64,000 bases of DNA from assembly GCF_000224065.1 (NCBI RefSeq), contig NZ_AFWT01000001.1:132001-196000 (forward strand), written 5' to 3'. Position 1 is the first letter of the stretch; every line of letters begins with the position of its first letter. The notes under the pieces were generated by a model, which had not been told where the DNA came from, did no database searches, and worked only from the letters and a program-made list of their open reading frames with translations. The stretch comes from Thiorhodococcus drewsii AZ1. GTDB taxonomy: Bacteria; Pseudomonadota; Gammaproteobacteria; Chromatiales; Chromatiaceae. This document shows positions 36,822-45,578 of this stretch, one piece after another. Both the position numbers and the translations under genes were made by a program.

Positions 36822-38003
36822 ATGTTTGCAAAATCCACACTCGCATCCGCGGTCGCGGCAGCCATCGGCGTTTCTGCGGTCGGTATTGCCCAAGCGGACA
36901 GCGTCCTCTTCCCTCAGGTTGTGCTGAGTGACACCGTCACCACCATTGCCAGCGTTATCAACACCAGTGGCAATAACTGGACGAATGACGGAGCCCGTAA
37001 CGGGTCTAATCTGCATTATCGTTTCTTCTACAAGGGCGCCAGTAACACTGATCCCTGCCAGGAATACAATGAATATCTGCCGACCAGTCAGAACGATATC
37101 CAGACCATTGATCTGAGCGGTTACTTCGGTTCTGACACCAAGGGCGTCCTTTTCAGCGATCCTAGCACCAATAACGATTGGAGTACTGCTACAGATTATG
37201 CTTTCGGTCGCTATGTTTCCCCTGCTCGTGGTTACCTCTACGTAGATAACGCCGACGACGCCAATGGCGCTGTAGGCGATGCAACACTCTCCGGTGAGGC
37301 TTTCGTTTTCGAGTTTGGTAGCGGTGCGGCTTGGGGTTATCAGGCCTATAGTAACGACACGACGACTGCCAACATGACGTCAGCTGATATTGGCAACAGC
37401 GCCGATTATCGGTTTGCAGCGTCCGCGAGCCCCTCTCAGGTTGCTTTGATGCCGTTTGATGAGATCGAGACGGCCTTCTTCGTGACTCCGGTGAGCTCCA
37501 ACATGGCTTCCGATGTCAGCAATCCCTATGCTGCCCGCGTCGAGTTCTACACCTCAATGAATCGTGGCGATCTCTTTGATCGTGACGAAAATCTCATCTC
37601 CGGCGCCGTCCCGCAGGATGTTGTTTGCGTTGCTCGCGTCAATGCTAAGAGCTTGATGAGTGACGGTACGATGAACCGTGTCACGCATGGTGGCTGGGCA
37701 CGCCTGCTCAACTATCGCTTGGACAAGGTGGGCGGTAACCCCGCTTATTCTGTTCCCTCGTCCTCAGTTGATGCTAATGGCTGGGCGCCGGCTTATGCCG
37801 ACGCTGGCTCCACTGCCGATGCTTCAAGTGTCGAATTTAGTGAAGCTTTGGTGACCAAGGCAACTTCAGGTGGTGCTGGAATCTCCAAGACGACAGCTCC
37901 TGCTGGCGCAATCGTGATCAAGCTTGAGTACAATGTTGGTGGAACCTTCAATGGCGAAACCGTTGGTGGAGTCTACAACAATGCTGTTCTCCTTCAGCCC
38001 TAG
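36822..38003 (+). CDS. Secreted protein of unknown function, probably highly expressed
   Basis: The ATG at 36822 has a good Shine-Dalgarno (AGGAGA, nine bases upstream), unlike the GTG at 36798. The 393-residue product has a signal peptide (MFAKSTLASAVAAAIGVSAVGIAQA) cleaved before DSVLFP. The mature part is rich in Asn, Ser, Thr, Asp and Gly, poor in Cys and Lys, and begins DSVLFPQVVLSDTVTTIASV; it appears beta-rich. I do not recognise the family. Hand counts of sample lines give roughly 50% G+C against about 63% in the previous gene, and codon use is different. With a strong promoter and a strong terminator it forms a single-gene unit. It could be a major surface or extracellular protein. 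Confidence 0.8.
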   Translation: MFAKSTLASAVAAAIGVSAVGIAQADSVLFPQVVLSDTVTTIASVINTSGNNWTNDGARNGSNLHYRFFYKGASNTDPCQEYNEYLPTSQNDIQTIDLSGYFGSDTKGVLFSDPSTNNDWSTATDYAFGRYVSPARGYLYVDNADDANGAVGDATLSGEAFVFEFGSGAAWGYQAYSNDTTTANMTSADIGNSADYRFAASASPSQVALMPFDEIETAFFVTPVSSNMASDVSNPYAARVEFYTSMNRGDLFDRDENLISGAVPQDVVCVARVNAKSLMSDGTMNRVTHGGWARLLNYRLDKVGGNPAYSVPSSSVDANGWAPAYADAGSTADASSVEFSEALVTKATSGGAGISKTTAPAGAIVIKLEYNVGGTFNGETVGGVYNNAVLLQP

Positions 38004-38091
38004 CCCTGATCGCCTTCGCGATTTTGTTGGAAAGAGCTAACAGCTGGTGAGCGAATCGAATTCGCACTGATTTTATTCGATCAGCTCATCT

Positions 38092-38119
38092 AAAAGGCCG
38101 CCTTCGGGCGGCCTTTTTT
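38092..38119 (+). terminator. Rho-independent terminator
   Basis: AAAAGGCCGCC (38092-38102), a TTCG tetraloop (38103-38106) and GGCGGCCTTTT (38107-38117), with the T-run continuing to 38119. This near-ideal stem with a UUCG loop ends the secreted protein transcript 88 bases after its stop codon. Confidence 0.92.
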
Positions 38120-38198
38120 CATCGTTATCATCTCTTCATTCCGTATTGGTAGGGTGTGTCTCCTCTTGCGGATCCTCTTCGAATAACGGGAGCCTTCA

Positions 38199-40034
38199 GT
38201 GAACCCCTTTTGGCTTGATTTTATCCGTCGTGTCGGTGCATCGGTCTTAGCTCTGGCCTCTTTTGGTGTTGGAATCGCGCTAGCCGCCGATGTTATACCC
38301 GACCCGTCTGTGTCCGGTATTCGGCTATCCTCTCAGCCTATGGATATTAATGGGTCCTGGGATTATGCCTTGGACAATGAGGGGCGGCTTTGGCTGGCAT
38401 ATTATGACCAAGCGCAGTTGCTTCATCTGATTGATCCTTCCCGTCAAGAACGCCTACTGGCCTCAGAGGGTCGAGGGAAGGCTCCCTCTGGTCTGGATTT
38501 GGTCTCCTTGAGGCGGGGCGTAGGCGTGCTGTGGCGTGACAAACTTCCATCTAAAGAACTTTATCTGCTTGATCTTGATGCGGCGCATGAGAATCAAGTT
38601 CCTTTAGGGGTCGGTGGAGATACGGAGCCCTTAGCTCGGTTCGTTGCCTCCGAGGACAAGGCAGGCCGTTTGCATTTGTTGTGGTACGGTGAGAAGAAGC
38701 TTGACGAGTCGAGCGAGCTGCACAACCTCTATTATCGCCAATTGGATTCCAAGACCCAGGAATTGTCACCGATCGAATGGGTGACGCCTGGCATCTATCC
38801 CCTGCTTTCGGTCGGCGACTCCGGGGACATGGTCTATAGCTGGATGAAGACGGCGCTGGGGAACCAGATCGTTTCGCGTTTCCGTCCCGAGAACGGCACC
38901 TTTGCCGAGGCAGTCCCGGTCGCGACCGTGCCTGAGATTTCACCTGTCTTCGAGGCGTTCCGTAGCGGTTCTCGCTGGTTTACCGTCTGGCTCGCGCAAT
39001 ATGGCGCGGATAAGCGCGACTTCCGGCTGGAGGGTGCGCATTCCGACGATGATGGTAAGACCTGGACGCGCTTCGAGATCTCTGGTCTTGCCGGTCGGGA
39101 TATCGGGAGCCTACAGATCGTGTCTGACGAGGCCGGTCATATCCTGATGGCGGCGACCGGCCGTAAGCGTTTGCCGGGCGTTGAGACGAAGCAGGATGTC
39201 TTCCTGGTGCGCTCATTCGATCGTGGCGACACCTGGGAGACCATGTCTGAGATTCGTGGCGGAACGACGCTTGGCAAGACGGTTCCCGCCAAGATGGATC
39301 TGAGCCAATTCAGTGCGCGCAATCCTGTCGTCGCCTTCGGTGAAAAGCCTGGAGAGGTGCTCTTCGTGTGGGAGGATTGGCGCGACATTCGTGGCAAGCT
39401 CTATGCGAGTTTGTCGAATGACTATGGTCGTACCTGGGCGCTCAGCAACGTGCCCTTGACCGCCGATGACGGGAAGAGTTACGGATTGCGTTTCGAGCCG
39501 AATGCGCTCTTTTTCTCCGAGGGCAAATTCCATGTGATCGCCGAGCGCGCTGTTGATGACACCTTCACTCAGAAGGAACTGGTCGAGTTGAGCGTTACGG
39601 CGGAGGATCTGACGCGATTGGCGAAGGCCGGGCAGTCTCGGACTAGCTTGGACACGAAGGATAACCAGGACGCCTTGCGCGAGCGCGAGAAAGGCTTCTG
39701 GAAGGCGATGGAAGACAAGGATTTCGAGGCGACCTATGCCTATCTGGATCCCTTCTTCCGCGCACGTGTGCCGCTCCAGCGCTATCTGTCCATGATGGGC
39801 AAGATCAAATATGACGCATCCGAGGTCGAATCCGTCTCCATCGATGGATCGCGTGCCGAGGTCGTCGCCAAGATCAAGGCATCCATCCCCGCCTTCAAGG
39901 CGCCGACCACTGGCGAGACACTCAGCCAGCCGGAGCGCGAGGCGTCGGTGAAGAGTCACTGGCTTTGGGTCGATGGAAACTGGTACCGCGAGTTCCTGGT
40001 CGAGTCGAGAGGAATCGTCTTCTCGCGTTATTGA
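38199..40034 (+). CDS. Exported Asp-box (BNR) beta-propeller protein
   Basis: Read from the GTG at 38199 (GGGAG just upstream). The 611-residue product has a signal peptide ending near GIALAAD. It has sialidase-type Asp-boxes SDDDGKTW (about 281), SFDRGDTW (339) and SNDYGRTW (406), spaced as in a six-bladed sialidase fold. A C-terminal domain (about 490-605, QDALREREKGFWKAMEDKDFEATYAYLDPFFR) looks like an NTF2/SnoaL-type cone. No sialidase arginine triad or FRIP motif was recognised, so enzymatic activity is doubtful; it may bind or modify glycans at the cell surface. It follows the terminator of the secreted protein gene. Confidence 0.72.
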   Translation: MNPFWLDFIRRVGASVLALASFGVGIALAADVIPDPSVSGIRLSSQPMDINGSWDYALDNEGRLWLAYYDQAQLLHLIDPSRQERLLASEGRGKAPSGLDLVSLRRGVGVLWRDKLPSKELYLLDLDAAHENQVPLGVGGDTEPLARFVASEDKAGRLHLLWYGEKKLDESSELHNLYYRQLDSKTQELSPIEWVTPGIYPLLSVGDSGDMVYSWMKTALGNQIVSRFRPENGTFAEAVPVATVPEISPVFEAFRSGSRWFTVWLAQYGADKRDFRLEGAHSDDDGKTWTRFEISGLAGRDIGSLQIVSDEAGHILMAATGRKRLPGVETKQDVFLVRSFDRGDTWETMSEIRGGTTLGKTVPAKMDLSQFSARNPVVAFGEKPGEVLFVWEDWRDIRGKLYASLSNDYGRTWALSNVPLTADDGKSYGLRFEPNALFFSEGKFHVIAERAVDDTFTQKELVELSVTAEDLTRLAKAGQSRTSLDTKDNQDALREREKGFWKAMEDKDFEATYAYLDPFFRARVPLQRYLSMMGKIKYDASEVESVSIDGSRAEVVAKIKASIPAFKAPTTGETLSQPEREASVKSHWLWVDGNWYREFLVESRGIVFSRY

Positions 40035-40178
40035 TCGCGCCCGGAAGTGTCCGCCAAGGTCCATGGGTCGGCCTTGGCGGGCATGTCTCTCCAGGGGGAG
40101 ATCGAGTCGCCACCCCACCGCGGATCGTCCTCCTGTCGTTTCGAGTCTGATTCGGACTCCTTGTCGAATGGAACGCCC

Positions 40179-41342
40179 ATGCGACTCCTGATTTTGCACC
40201 TTGCCTCCGTCTTCGGCGGCGCGGAGCGTACGACGAGCAATCTGCTTCGCTATCTCGATCGCGATCGGGTGACACACGTCACCCTGGCCTCCACGGCGGC
40301 CCTGCGTCCCTTCCTGCCGGATCGTTTCGACGACTTCATCGATACTGCGCCCCACCTGCCGCGTGGCTGGTTCACCGACTCGAAGGATCTTCTCCGAGAT
40401 GTTCGAATCGCGGGAACCTTGATCCGCGAGGCGGAGCCCGACCTGGTGCTCGGGATGATGCACTATTCGGCGGCACTCGCCGTTTTCGGCACCCGTCTGA
40501 GTCGCGTGCCTGCGCGCACGATCGGGAGTTTTCGTGGACCCGTCTTCGAGCATATGCGCCATTACGAGCGCGGTCTGCGTCGCCGGACCTTTCTGCGGTT
40601 CGCCGTCGGGGCGACGGCGCGCTTGGCGGACCGTATGATCGTGCCTTCGCAGGGCACGGCCGACGAACTGAGGCGCCATTTTCTGGGGTCGATAGAACGG
40701 ACGGTCGTCATTCCGAACGGCATCGACAATGATGAGGTCGCGTTGCTCGCCGAGGAACCGATCTCCGGTCTGGAGCGTTTGGATCCCGCGCTTCCCTTGC
40801 TGTGCGTGGCGGCCCGTTTGTCTCCGGAGAAGGATATAGGTTTGCTGCTGGAGGCATTTCGCCGCGTTCAGGATGTCTGTCCGTCCGCCTTGGCCATCGT
40901 CGGAGACGGGCCGGAGCGTACTGCGTTAGAACGTTTGATAGACCGTTGGGGATTGGGAGGGCGCGTAGCCTTTGTCGGTCACAGGGAGAACGTTTATCCT
41001 TACCTCCGTCGGGCCGATCTCTACGTGCATACCTGTAAGTTCGAGGGATTCGGCTACACCATGCTGGAGGCGATGAGTTGTGGAACCCCGGTTGTCGCCA
41101 CCGATTGCCCCTACGGACCGCGCGAGGTGATCGGAGACGATCGTTATGGGCTTCTGGTTCGCCCCGAGGATCCGGCCGCCTTGGCCGAGGCGATCCTGGC
41201 GCTGCTCCGCGATCCGGCTCGACGCCAAGGGTTGCGGGATCGTGGGCTGGAGCGCGCTCGGGACCTCTCCACGGCGCGCATGGCCGAGCGTTATCGGGCC
41301 GTCTTCGAGGATTTGATGCCACCTTCGGTTCAGGGTCTTTAG
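40179..41342 (+). CDS. Glycosyltransferase family 4 (GT-B)
   Basis: Read from the ATG at 40179 (MRLLILHLASVFGGAERT); the upstream open frame lacks homology-like character. The 387-residue product has the glycine-rich N-terminal motif FGGAERT, RLSPEKDIGLLLEAF, AIVGDGPERTALE, VAFVGHRENVYPYLRRADLYVHTCKFEGFGYTMLEAMSCG and the E-x7-E region of retaining GT4 enzymes. It should transfer a sugar from a nucleotide donor to a glycan intermediate in the cytoplasm. It precedes two membrane protein genes (gaps of seven and two bases), likely in one operon for surface-glycan synthesis. Confidence 0.9.
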   Translation: MRLLILHLASVFGGAERTTSNLLRYLDRDRVTHVTLASTAALRPFLPDRFDDFIDTAPHLPRGWFTDSKDLLRDVRIAGTLIREAEPDLVLGMMHYSAALAVFGTRLSRVPARTIGSFRGPVFEHMRHYERGLRRRTFLRFAVGATARLADRMIVPSQGTADELRRHFLGSIERTVVIPNGIDNDEVALLAEEPISGLERLDPALPLLCVAARLSPEKDIGLLLEAFRRVQDVCPSALAIVGDGPERTALERLIDRWGLGGRVAFVGHRENVYPYLRRADLYVHTCKFEGFGYTMLEAMSCGTPVVATDCPYGPREVIGDDRYGLLVRPEDPAALAEAILALLRDPARRQGLRDRGLERARDLSTARMAERYRAVFEDLMPPSVQGL

Positions 41343-41349
41343 CGTCCAT

Positions 41350-42576
41350 GTGATCGATCCGACTCCCAATCTATCCATTGTGACAACCGCGATTCGACCG
41401 AAACCACTGCGTCAGGCAGGGACATGGATGCTGGCCTTCATCGGCGCCTCGGTACTGTTGATTCTGGGCGTCTGGGGCTTCTATCGCTCTGGAGATCCAG
41501 TCGTCGCTCCAACCCTGATGTTGTCTGGCGAGTCGCTAAGTCTCACCAATGGCGAGGGGGCCCCGACGCCAAATGGCGTGCGTGTCGATGCACTCGCCCC
41601 GAATGGGAACGCCATTGTGCAGGCGGCCATCAAACCGTTCGATGCCGCGCTCTATCGCGACCTTCGCTGGCGAGTCGATGGTCTGGGTGCGGGGCAGGAG
41701 CTGCGTTTGATCTGGGCCAGTAAGAGTGATCCCAGATCCATTCAGGCGCGCCCGCTGTCCGGTGTCGTCGATGGAGAGGGCCGCATCGACTTGCGGACGG
41801 ATCCTCACTGGCGGGGGCAAATCGTTGCGCTCGGACTGGTTGTGCTCGGTGAGCTGCATGGTCCGATTCTGGTGCGAGGCATGGACTTGCGCCCGCGCCT
41901 GCTGTCTTTTTCTGCCCTACGCGATGCCTTTCTTGCCGATTGGACCTTTTTCGAGGGCTGGACAGGTCGGTCGCCCCATTTCAATCGCGGCGCGCCCTTG
42001 GGCACGGCCTTTTCCCCGGTGGTCTTGGTCTTCCTTTGGGTCGGTCTGGCCTGCGTCCTCTACCTGGCGATCAACCCACCCTGGCGTTTCAAGCCGGGGA
42101 TCCTGCCCTATGCGGCCTTTTTTCTGATTGGTTGGATCGTCTTGGATCTGCATTGGCAATGGGATCTAAGCAAGCGGCTCGATATCACCAAAGAGACGTA
42201 CGCAGGCCTGTCCGATGCGGGTAAACAGGCGGCTGGGTCGGATAGCAGCTTCTATCCCTATTTGATGGAGCTTCGGCGTCGTCTGCCGGAGCAGCCGGCC
42301 CGGCTCGTTCTGGTCTCCGCCGATCCCTTCGGTTATGCCGCCATGCGCACGCGTTATCATCTGGCACCGCATAATGTGTTTGCGGGATTGAAAGGATTGC
42401 CCGAGCAATCGCAACTGAACCCCGGCGATTACGTTCTGCTCATGTATCCCTTGCCTCGCATTCGGTATGACGCGACGCGTCATCGGCTCATCGAGGGGAA
42501 TCGGGCATTGCCCGTCGAGTTGATCGATGGGCGATCGAGTCTCGGTGCACTCTTTCGCGTCGGGAAGGAGGATTGA
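41350..42576 (+). CDS. Membrane protein of unknown function in the glycan region
   Basis: Read from a GTG at 41350, seven bases after the GT4 gene. The 408-residue product has a membrane segment near residues 26-45, a periplasmic domain of about 180 residues, two membrane segments (about 220-265) and a C-terminal soluble domain (KRLDITKETYAGLSDAGKQ.. PYLMELRRRLPEQPARLVLVSADPFGYAAMRTRYHLAPHNVF). That last part is like the soluble portion seen in some exopolysaccharide membrane proteins, but I cannot name a family. Overlap of its stop with the next frame suggests translational coupling. Confidence 0.7.
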   Translation: MIDPTPNLSIVTTAIRPKPLRQAGTWMLAFIGASVLLILGVWGFYRSGDPVVAPTLMLSGESLSLTNGEGAPTPNGVRVDALAPNGNAIVQAAIKPFDAALYRDLRWRVDGLGAGQELRLIWASKSDPRSIQARPLSGVVDGEGRIDLRTDPHWRGQIVALGLVVLGELHGPILVRGMDLRPRLLSFSALRDAFLADWTFFEGWTGRSPHFNRGAPLGTAFSPVVLVFLWVGLACVLYLAINPPWRFKPGILPYAAFFLIGWIVLDLHWQWDLSKRLDITKETYAGLSDAGKQAAGSDSSFYPYLMELRRRLPEQPARLVLVSADPFGYAAMRTRYHLAPHNVFAGLKGLPEQSQLNPGDYVLLMYPLPRIRYDATRHRLIEGNRALPVELIDGRSSLGALFRVGKED

Positions 42577-42578
42577 TC

Positions 42579-44057
42579 GTGGGCTGGTGGGGTGTTGCGC
42601 TGGCGGTGATGATTCCCTGGCTCGCCGCAGTCGTGTGGCTGAGGTCGGCCTGGCCCGATGCGCGTCCGGGTGCCGGGGCCGCAATCCTGGGATATGCCTA
42701 TCCACTGGCTTGTCTTGTGGTCGCTGCGGTGCTGTGGGTTAGCGGGCGGCTGGGTCTCCCCTTCGCGCTCTCCGGTCCGCTCATCTTGGCGATCGCCGCG
42801 CTCTTGCTGCTGATCGGTGCTCGCCGAATCTGGCCGTCCAGGATCGATTTCGAGTCGGTCAGGCCGGTCCGACCCGATTGGCGTCATCTCCTGGCGGCGA
42901 TTCTGCTGATCTGGATGCTGGCCCGCTTCATCGATCTCCTGCTCGAACTCTGGTGGCAGCCACTTTTCCCCTGGGACGCCTGGACGACCTGGTTGCTGCG
43001 GGCGCGTGTCTGGTCCCAACTCGGGCATTGGGTGCCCTTCGTCGCCTCTTCGGAATGGCTGGCCGATTCCACCACCCAGGCCCAGACCATCGCGGCCTGG
43101 AACTATCCTAACGCGGTGTCTCTGATCGGGCTTTGGTCGACGTTGGGCTATGGCGAATGGAATGAAACCGCAGCGAAGATTCCCTGGATCGGTTGTGCCC
43201 TGGCGTTGGCTCTGGGCTTCTATGGTCAGGCGCGACTTTGGGGTGCCTCTAATTTGACCGCGCTGTGGTTTCTGTGGCTCCTTGCCACCTTGCCGCTGCT
43301 CGATAGCCATCTCGCGCTCGCCGGATATGCCGATCTCTGGTTGTCGACGCTGCTGCTGCTCGGCCTTGCGGCCGGGCTGCACTGGGCTCGCGACGGAGAC
43401 CGTCGGCAGGGCCTGATGGCTCTCGGCTGCATCGTCGCCTGCGCCTTCATCAAGCAGGAGGGGATAGTCTGGTCGCTGCTCTTCATCCCGGCGTTCCTCG
43501 GCGCCCGATTGTCCAGGCGCTGGATGCTGGCGCTGGTCGTTGCCTTCGGTCTGACGGTTGCGGGTCTATGGGTCTCGGGAGGATTGGTCGCGGAGTCTCC
43601 TTGGGGGCATGTTGAGCTGAGTCTGCGTGCGATCGAGCTTCCTCTGATCGGGCGATTTGAGATCGCCTACCACGCCAGTTGGGCCGGGATCTGGCGCAAC
43701 CTCTTCCTCTACGACAACTGGCATCTCTTCTTCTTCGGGTTCATTCCCGTTGTGGGCTGGGGATGCTGGAGGGTGGTTCGCCATTCCGTCGAGCCGTGGG
43801 AACGGGCGGGGCTGGTCTTCGTTCTGAGTGCCTTGGGTGCGCTCTATGTTCTCTTCTTCTGGACCGGCGCCTATCGCTGGGCCGAGGACTCGACCAGCGT
43901 CGCTCGGCTCTTCATGCATTTCATACCGGCCTTCACCTTCTGGGCGCTGGTCCTGTGGTCGGAGCAGTCCGCTCGGGCCGATCTCTCGGTTGCAGCCGAG
44001 GAGGAGCCTATTCACCAAACAGGATACGACGGTAAAGGTCTGCAGTCGCCGAGCTGA
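42579..44057 (+). CDS. Polytopic membrane protein, probable GT-C type glycosyltransferase
   Basis: Start chosen as the GTG at 42579, because the AAGGAGG at 42565-42571 is then seven bases away; the TTG at 42573 is too close. The 492-residue protein has about 10 or more membrane segments and an early periplasmic-loop motif PLFPWDAWTTWLLRARVW, where acidic residues of the first loop are expected in GT-C (PMT/ArnT/GT39-like) enzymes, plus QEGIVWSLLF. Such enzymes use polyprenyl-phosphate sugars, for which the DPM-like GT2 at 45579-46265 would be a fitting donor synthase. Its last 50 bases overlap, tail to tail, the 3' end of the minus-strand GT4 gene. Confidence 0.75.
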   Translation: MGWWGVALAVMIPWLAAVVWLRSAWPDARPGAGAAILGYAYPLACLVVAAVLWVSGRLGLPFALSGPLILAIAALLLLIGARRIWPSRIDFESVRPVRPDWRHLLAAILLIWMLARFIDLLLELWWQPLFPWDAWTTWLLRARVWSQLGHWVPFVASSEWLADSTTQAQTIAAWNYPNAVSLIGLWSTLGYGEWNETAAKIPWIGCALALALGFYGQARLWGASNLTALWFLWLLATLPLLDSHLALAGYADLWLSTLLLLGLAAGLHWARDGDRRQGLMALGCIVACAFIKQEGIVWSLLFIPAFLGARLSRRWMLALVVAFGLTVAGLWVSGGLVAESPWGHVELSLRAIELPLIGRFEIAYHASWAGIWRNLFLYDNWHLFFFGFIPVVGWGCWRVVRHSVEPWERAGLVFVLSALGALYVLFFWTGAYRWAEDSTSVARLFMHFIPAFTFWALVLWSEQSARADLSVAAEEEPIHQTGYDGKGLQSPS

Positions 44058-45171
44058 TCGCCTCGATTCCAAATCGTTCTGCCAAGGCCAGACGTCCGCG
44101 CGCTCCCAGATCCTCGCGCAGTCGGGCATTCGATTGGAGTCGTCCGATCCGTTCGGCCAACTGAGCGGGATCCCCAGGCGATGTCAACAGTCCGTTCTCC
44201 GCCTCGCGTACCACCCAGCCGGTTCCCGATCCCGCGATATCGCTGACCACGACCGGTTTTCCAAAGCGCATGGCCTCCAGTTGGACCAGACCGAATGCCT
44301 CGGTGCGCTCCAGCGACGGGAGACAGAGTAGGTCGCAGCTTGCCACCAATGCTTGAAGTACGGCGTCGGGCTGGAATCCGGTCAGGGTGATTCGCTGCTC
44401 CAGTCCGAGCGCGGCGATCTTGGCCGTGAGCCGATCTTGTAGGTCGCCTGTTCCGACGATCAGGATCCTTGAATCGGGCAGGCGCGCGGCGGCATCGATC
44501 AGAACCTCATGTCCCTTGTAATAGGTCAGGCGTCCCACGGCGAGGATGCGTGTTCCGGGTTCGGCCCAAAGGCGTTCCGCCTGACCGAGCGTGTCGTGGT
44601 CTGGATTCGGGATGCGCTCGGCATTCAGGCCCAATGGGATGACGTGACAGCGATCGCGCCAGGGGCGGAGGGCGGTACTCGATTCGAGATAGTCCGGCGA
44701 GGTTGCGATGACGGCCTGCGCGCGCGCGAGCAGGGCCTGCTCGAAGGGGCGATAGAGTCGGTAGGCCAGGGCCAGTCGGCGATCGATATCCGAGGTCACC
44801 ACATCCGAATGCCAGTGAACGACCCAGGGGATTCGGCGCGCTGAGGGCAGTGCGAGCGCGGCGAAGGCCGAGGTGTTGGGAAGATGCAGATGCAGCAGGT
44901 CGGGGCGGAAGTCGCGGATGAGTCGATTCAGCCAGATCGGGAAGGCGGGGCTGATAGGGGCGTAGAGGAGCCGACCGAGGCAAGGGGCTCGATAGACAGG
45001 GATCGGATCCCCGAGCGTCGGTTTTGGTCCCGGTGTCGACCTTCCATCCGCATGGACCAGTGCGGCGACGGCAACGCCCTGCGCATGCAGGGCCGGCAGC
45101 AGATCGCCGAGGAAATACTCCATACCTCCAGCGAATGGAGCGAAATACTTTCCGATATGCAGGACGCGCAT
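44008..45171 (-). CDS. Glycosyltransferase family 4 (GT-B)
   Basis: The 387-residue product begins MRVLHIGKYFAPFAGGMEYFLGDLLPAL (a typical GT4 N-terminus) and contains HLHLPN, HWHSDVV, AVGRLTYYKGHEVLIDA, LTGFQ, and LPSLERTEAFGLVQLEAMRFGKPVV with the E-x7-E retaining motif. It should add a sugar (often mannose or galactose in such neighbours) to a lipid-linked glycan. It lies nine bases downstream of the DUF2304 gene in a likely three-gene minus-strand operon (GT2, DUF2304, GT4). Its 3' end overlaps the convergent membrane protein gene by 50 bases. Confidence 0.92.
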   Translation of the reverse strand: MRVLHIGKYFAPFAGGMEYFLGDLLPALHAQGVAVAALVHADGRSTPGPKPTLGDPIPVYRAPCLGRLLYAPISPAFPIWLNRLIRDFRPDLLHLHLPNTSAFAALALPSARRIPWVVHWHSDVVTSDIDRRLALAYRLYRPFEQALLARAQAVIATSPDYLESSTALRPWRDRCHVIPLGLNAERIPNPDHDTLGQAERLWAEPGTRILAVGRLTYYKGHEVLIDAAARLPDSRILIVGTGDLQDRLTAKIAALGLEQRITLTGFQPDAVLQALVASCDLLCLPSLERTEAFGLVQLEAMRFGKPVVVSDIAGSGTGWVVREAENGLLTSPGDPAQLAERIGRLQSNARLREDLGARGRLALAERFGIEAISSATADLYRRILFGE

Positions 45172-45180
45172 CGACGGGAC

Positions 45181-45552
45181 CTAGGACTCTTTGGGTGCCT
45201 GCGCTTCGGTCGTGGCCTCGGCCGGGGGATGGTGCGCCTTCATCATGGCGATCTGTTGCGCCAAACGCCGGATCTGACGCTCCTGGCGCGAGCGCTCCAG
45301 ATCCATGGTCAGGATCTTGATAAGCAGCATCGCGAATCCGAGCAGGATCGCCAGCATGGGCGGATAGCTCACGCCGAGGTAGTGGGCGATGAGATCGAAC
45401 AGATGTGGGAAGAATCCGAGCAGGGTGACGGTCGCGGCGGACCCGATCCACCAGAAGGCGTAGGGGCCGTGCAGATGATCGCGCCGAACCAGCCACAGGA
45501 TGGTGGCTGCGAGCGCCAGCCCGATCGCCATTGAGGTCATTTGATGCGTCAT
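45181..45552 (-). CDS. DUF2304 small membrane protein
   Basis: A 123-residue protein with three membrane segments (about 7-22, 33-52, 63-80), the block HGPYAFWWIGSA and a charged C-terminal tail starting LERSRQERQIRRLAQQIA. This matches DUF2304, a family that often accompanies DPM-like GT2 enzymes, as here (27-base gap to the upstream GT2 gene). It may anchor or assist the polyprenyl-phosphate sugar synthase. The role is inferred from context only. Confidence 0.8.
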   Translation of the reverse strand: MTHQMTSMAIGLALAATILWLVRRDHLHGPYAFWWIGSAATVTLLGFFPHLFDLIAHYLGVSYPPMLAILLGFAMLLIKILTMDLERSRQERQIRRLAQQIAMMKAHHPPAEATTEAQAPKES

Positions 45553-45578
45553 GTCGACTCACGCGTCATTGGAAGAGA

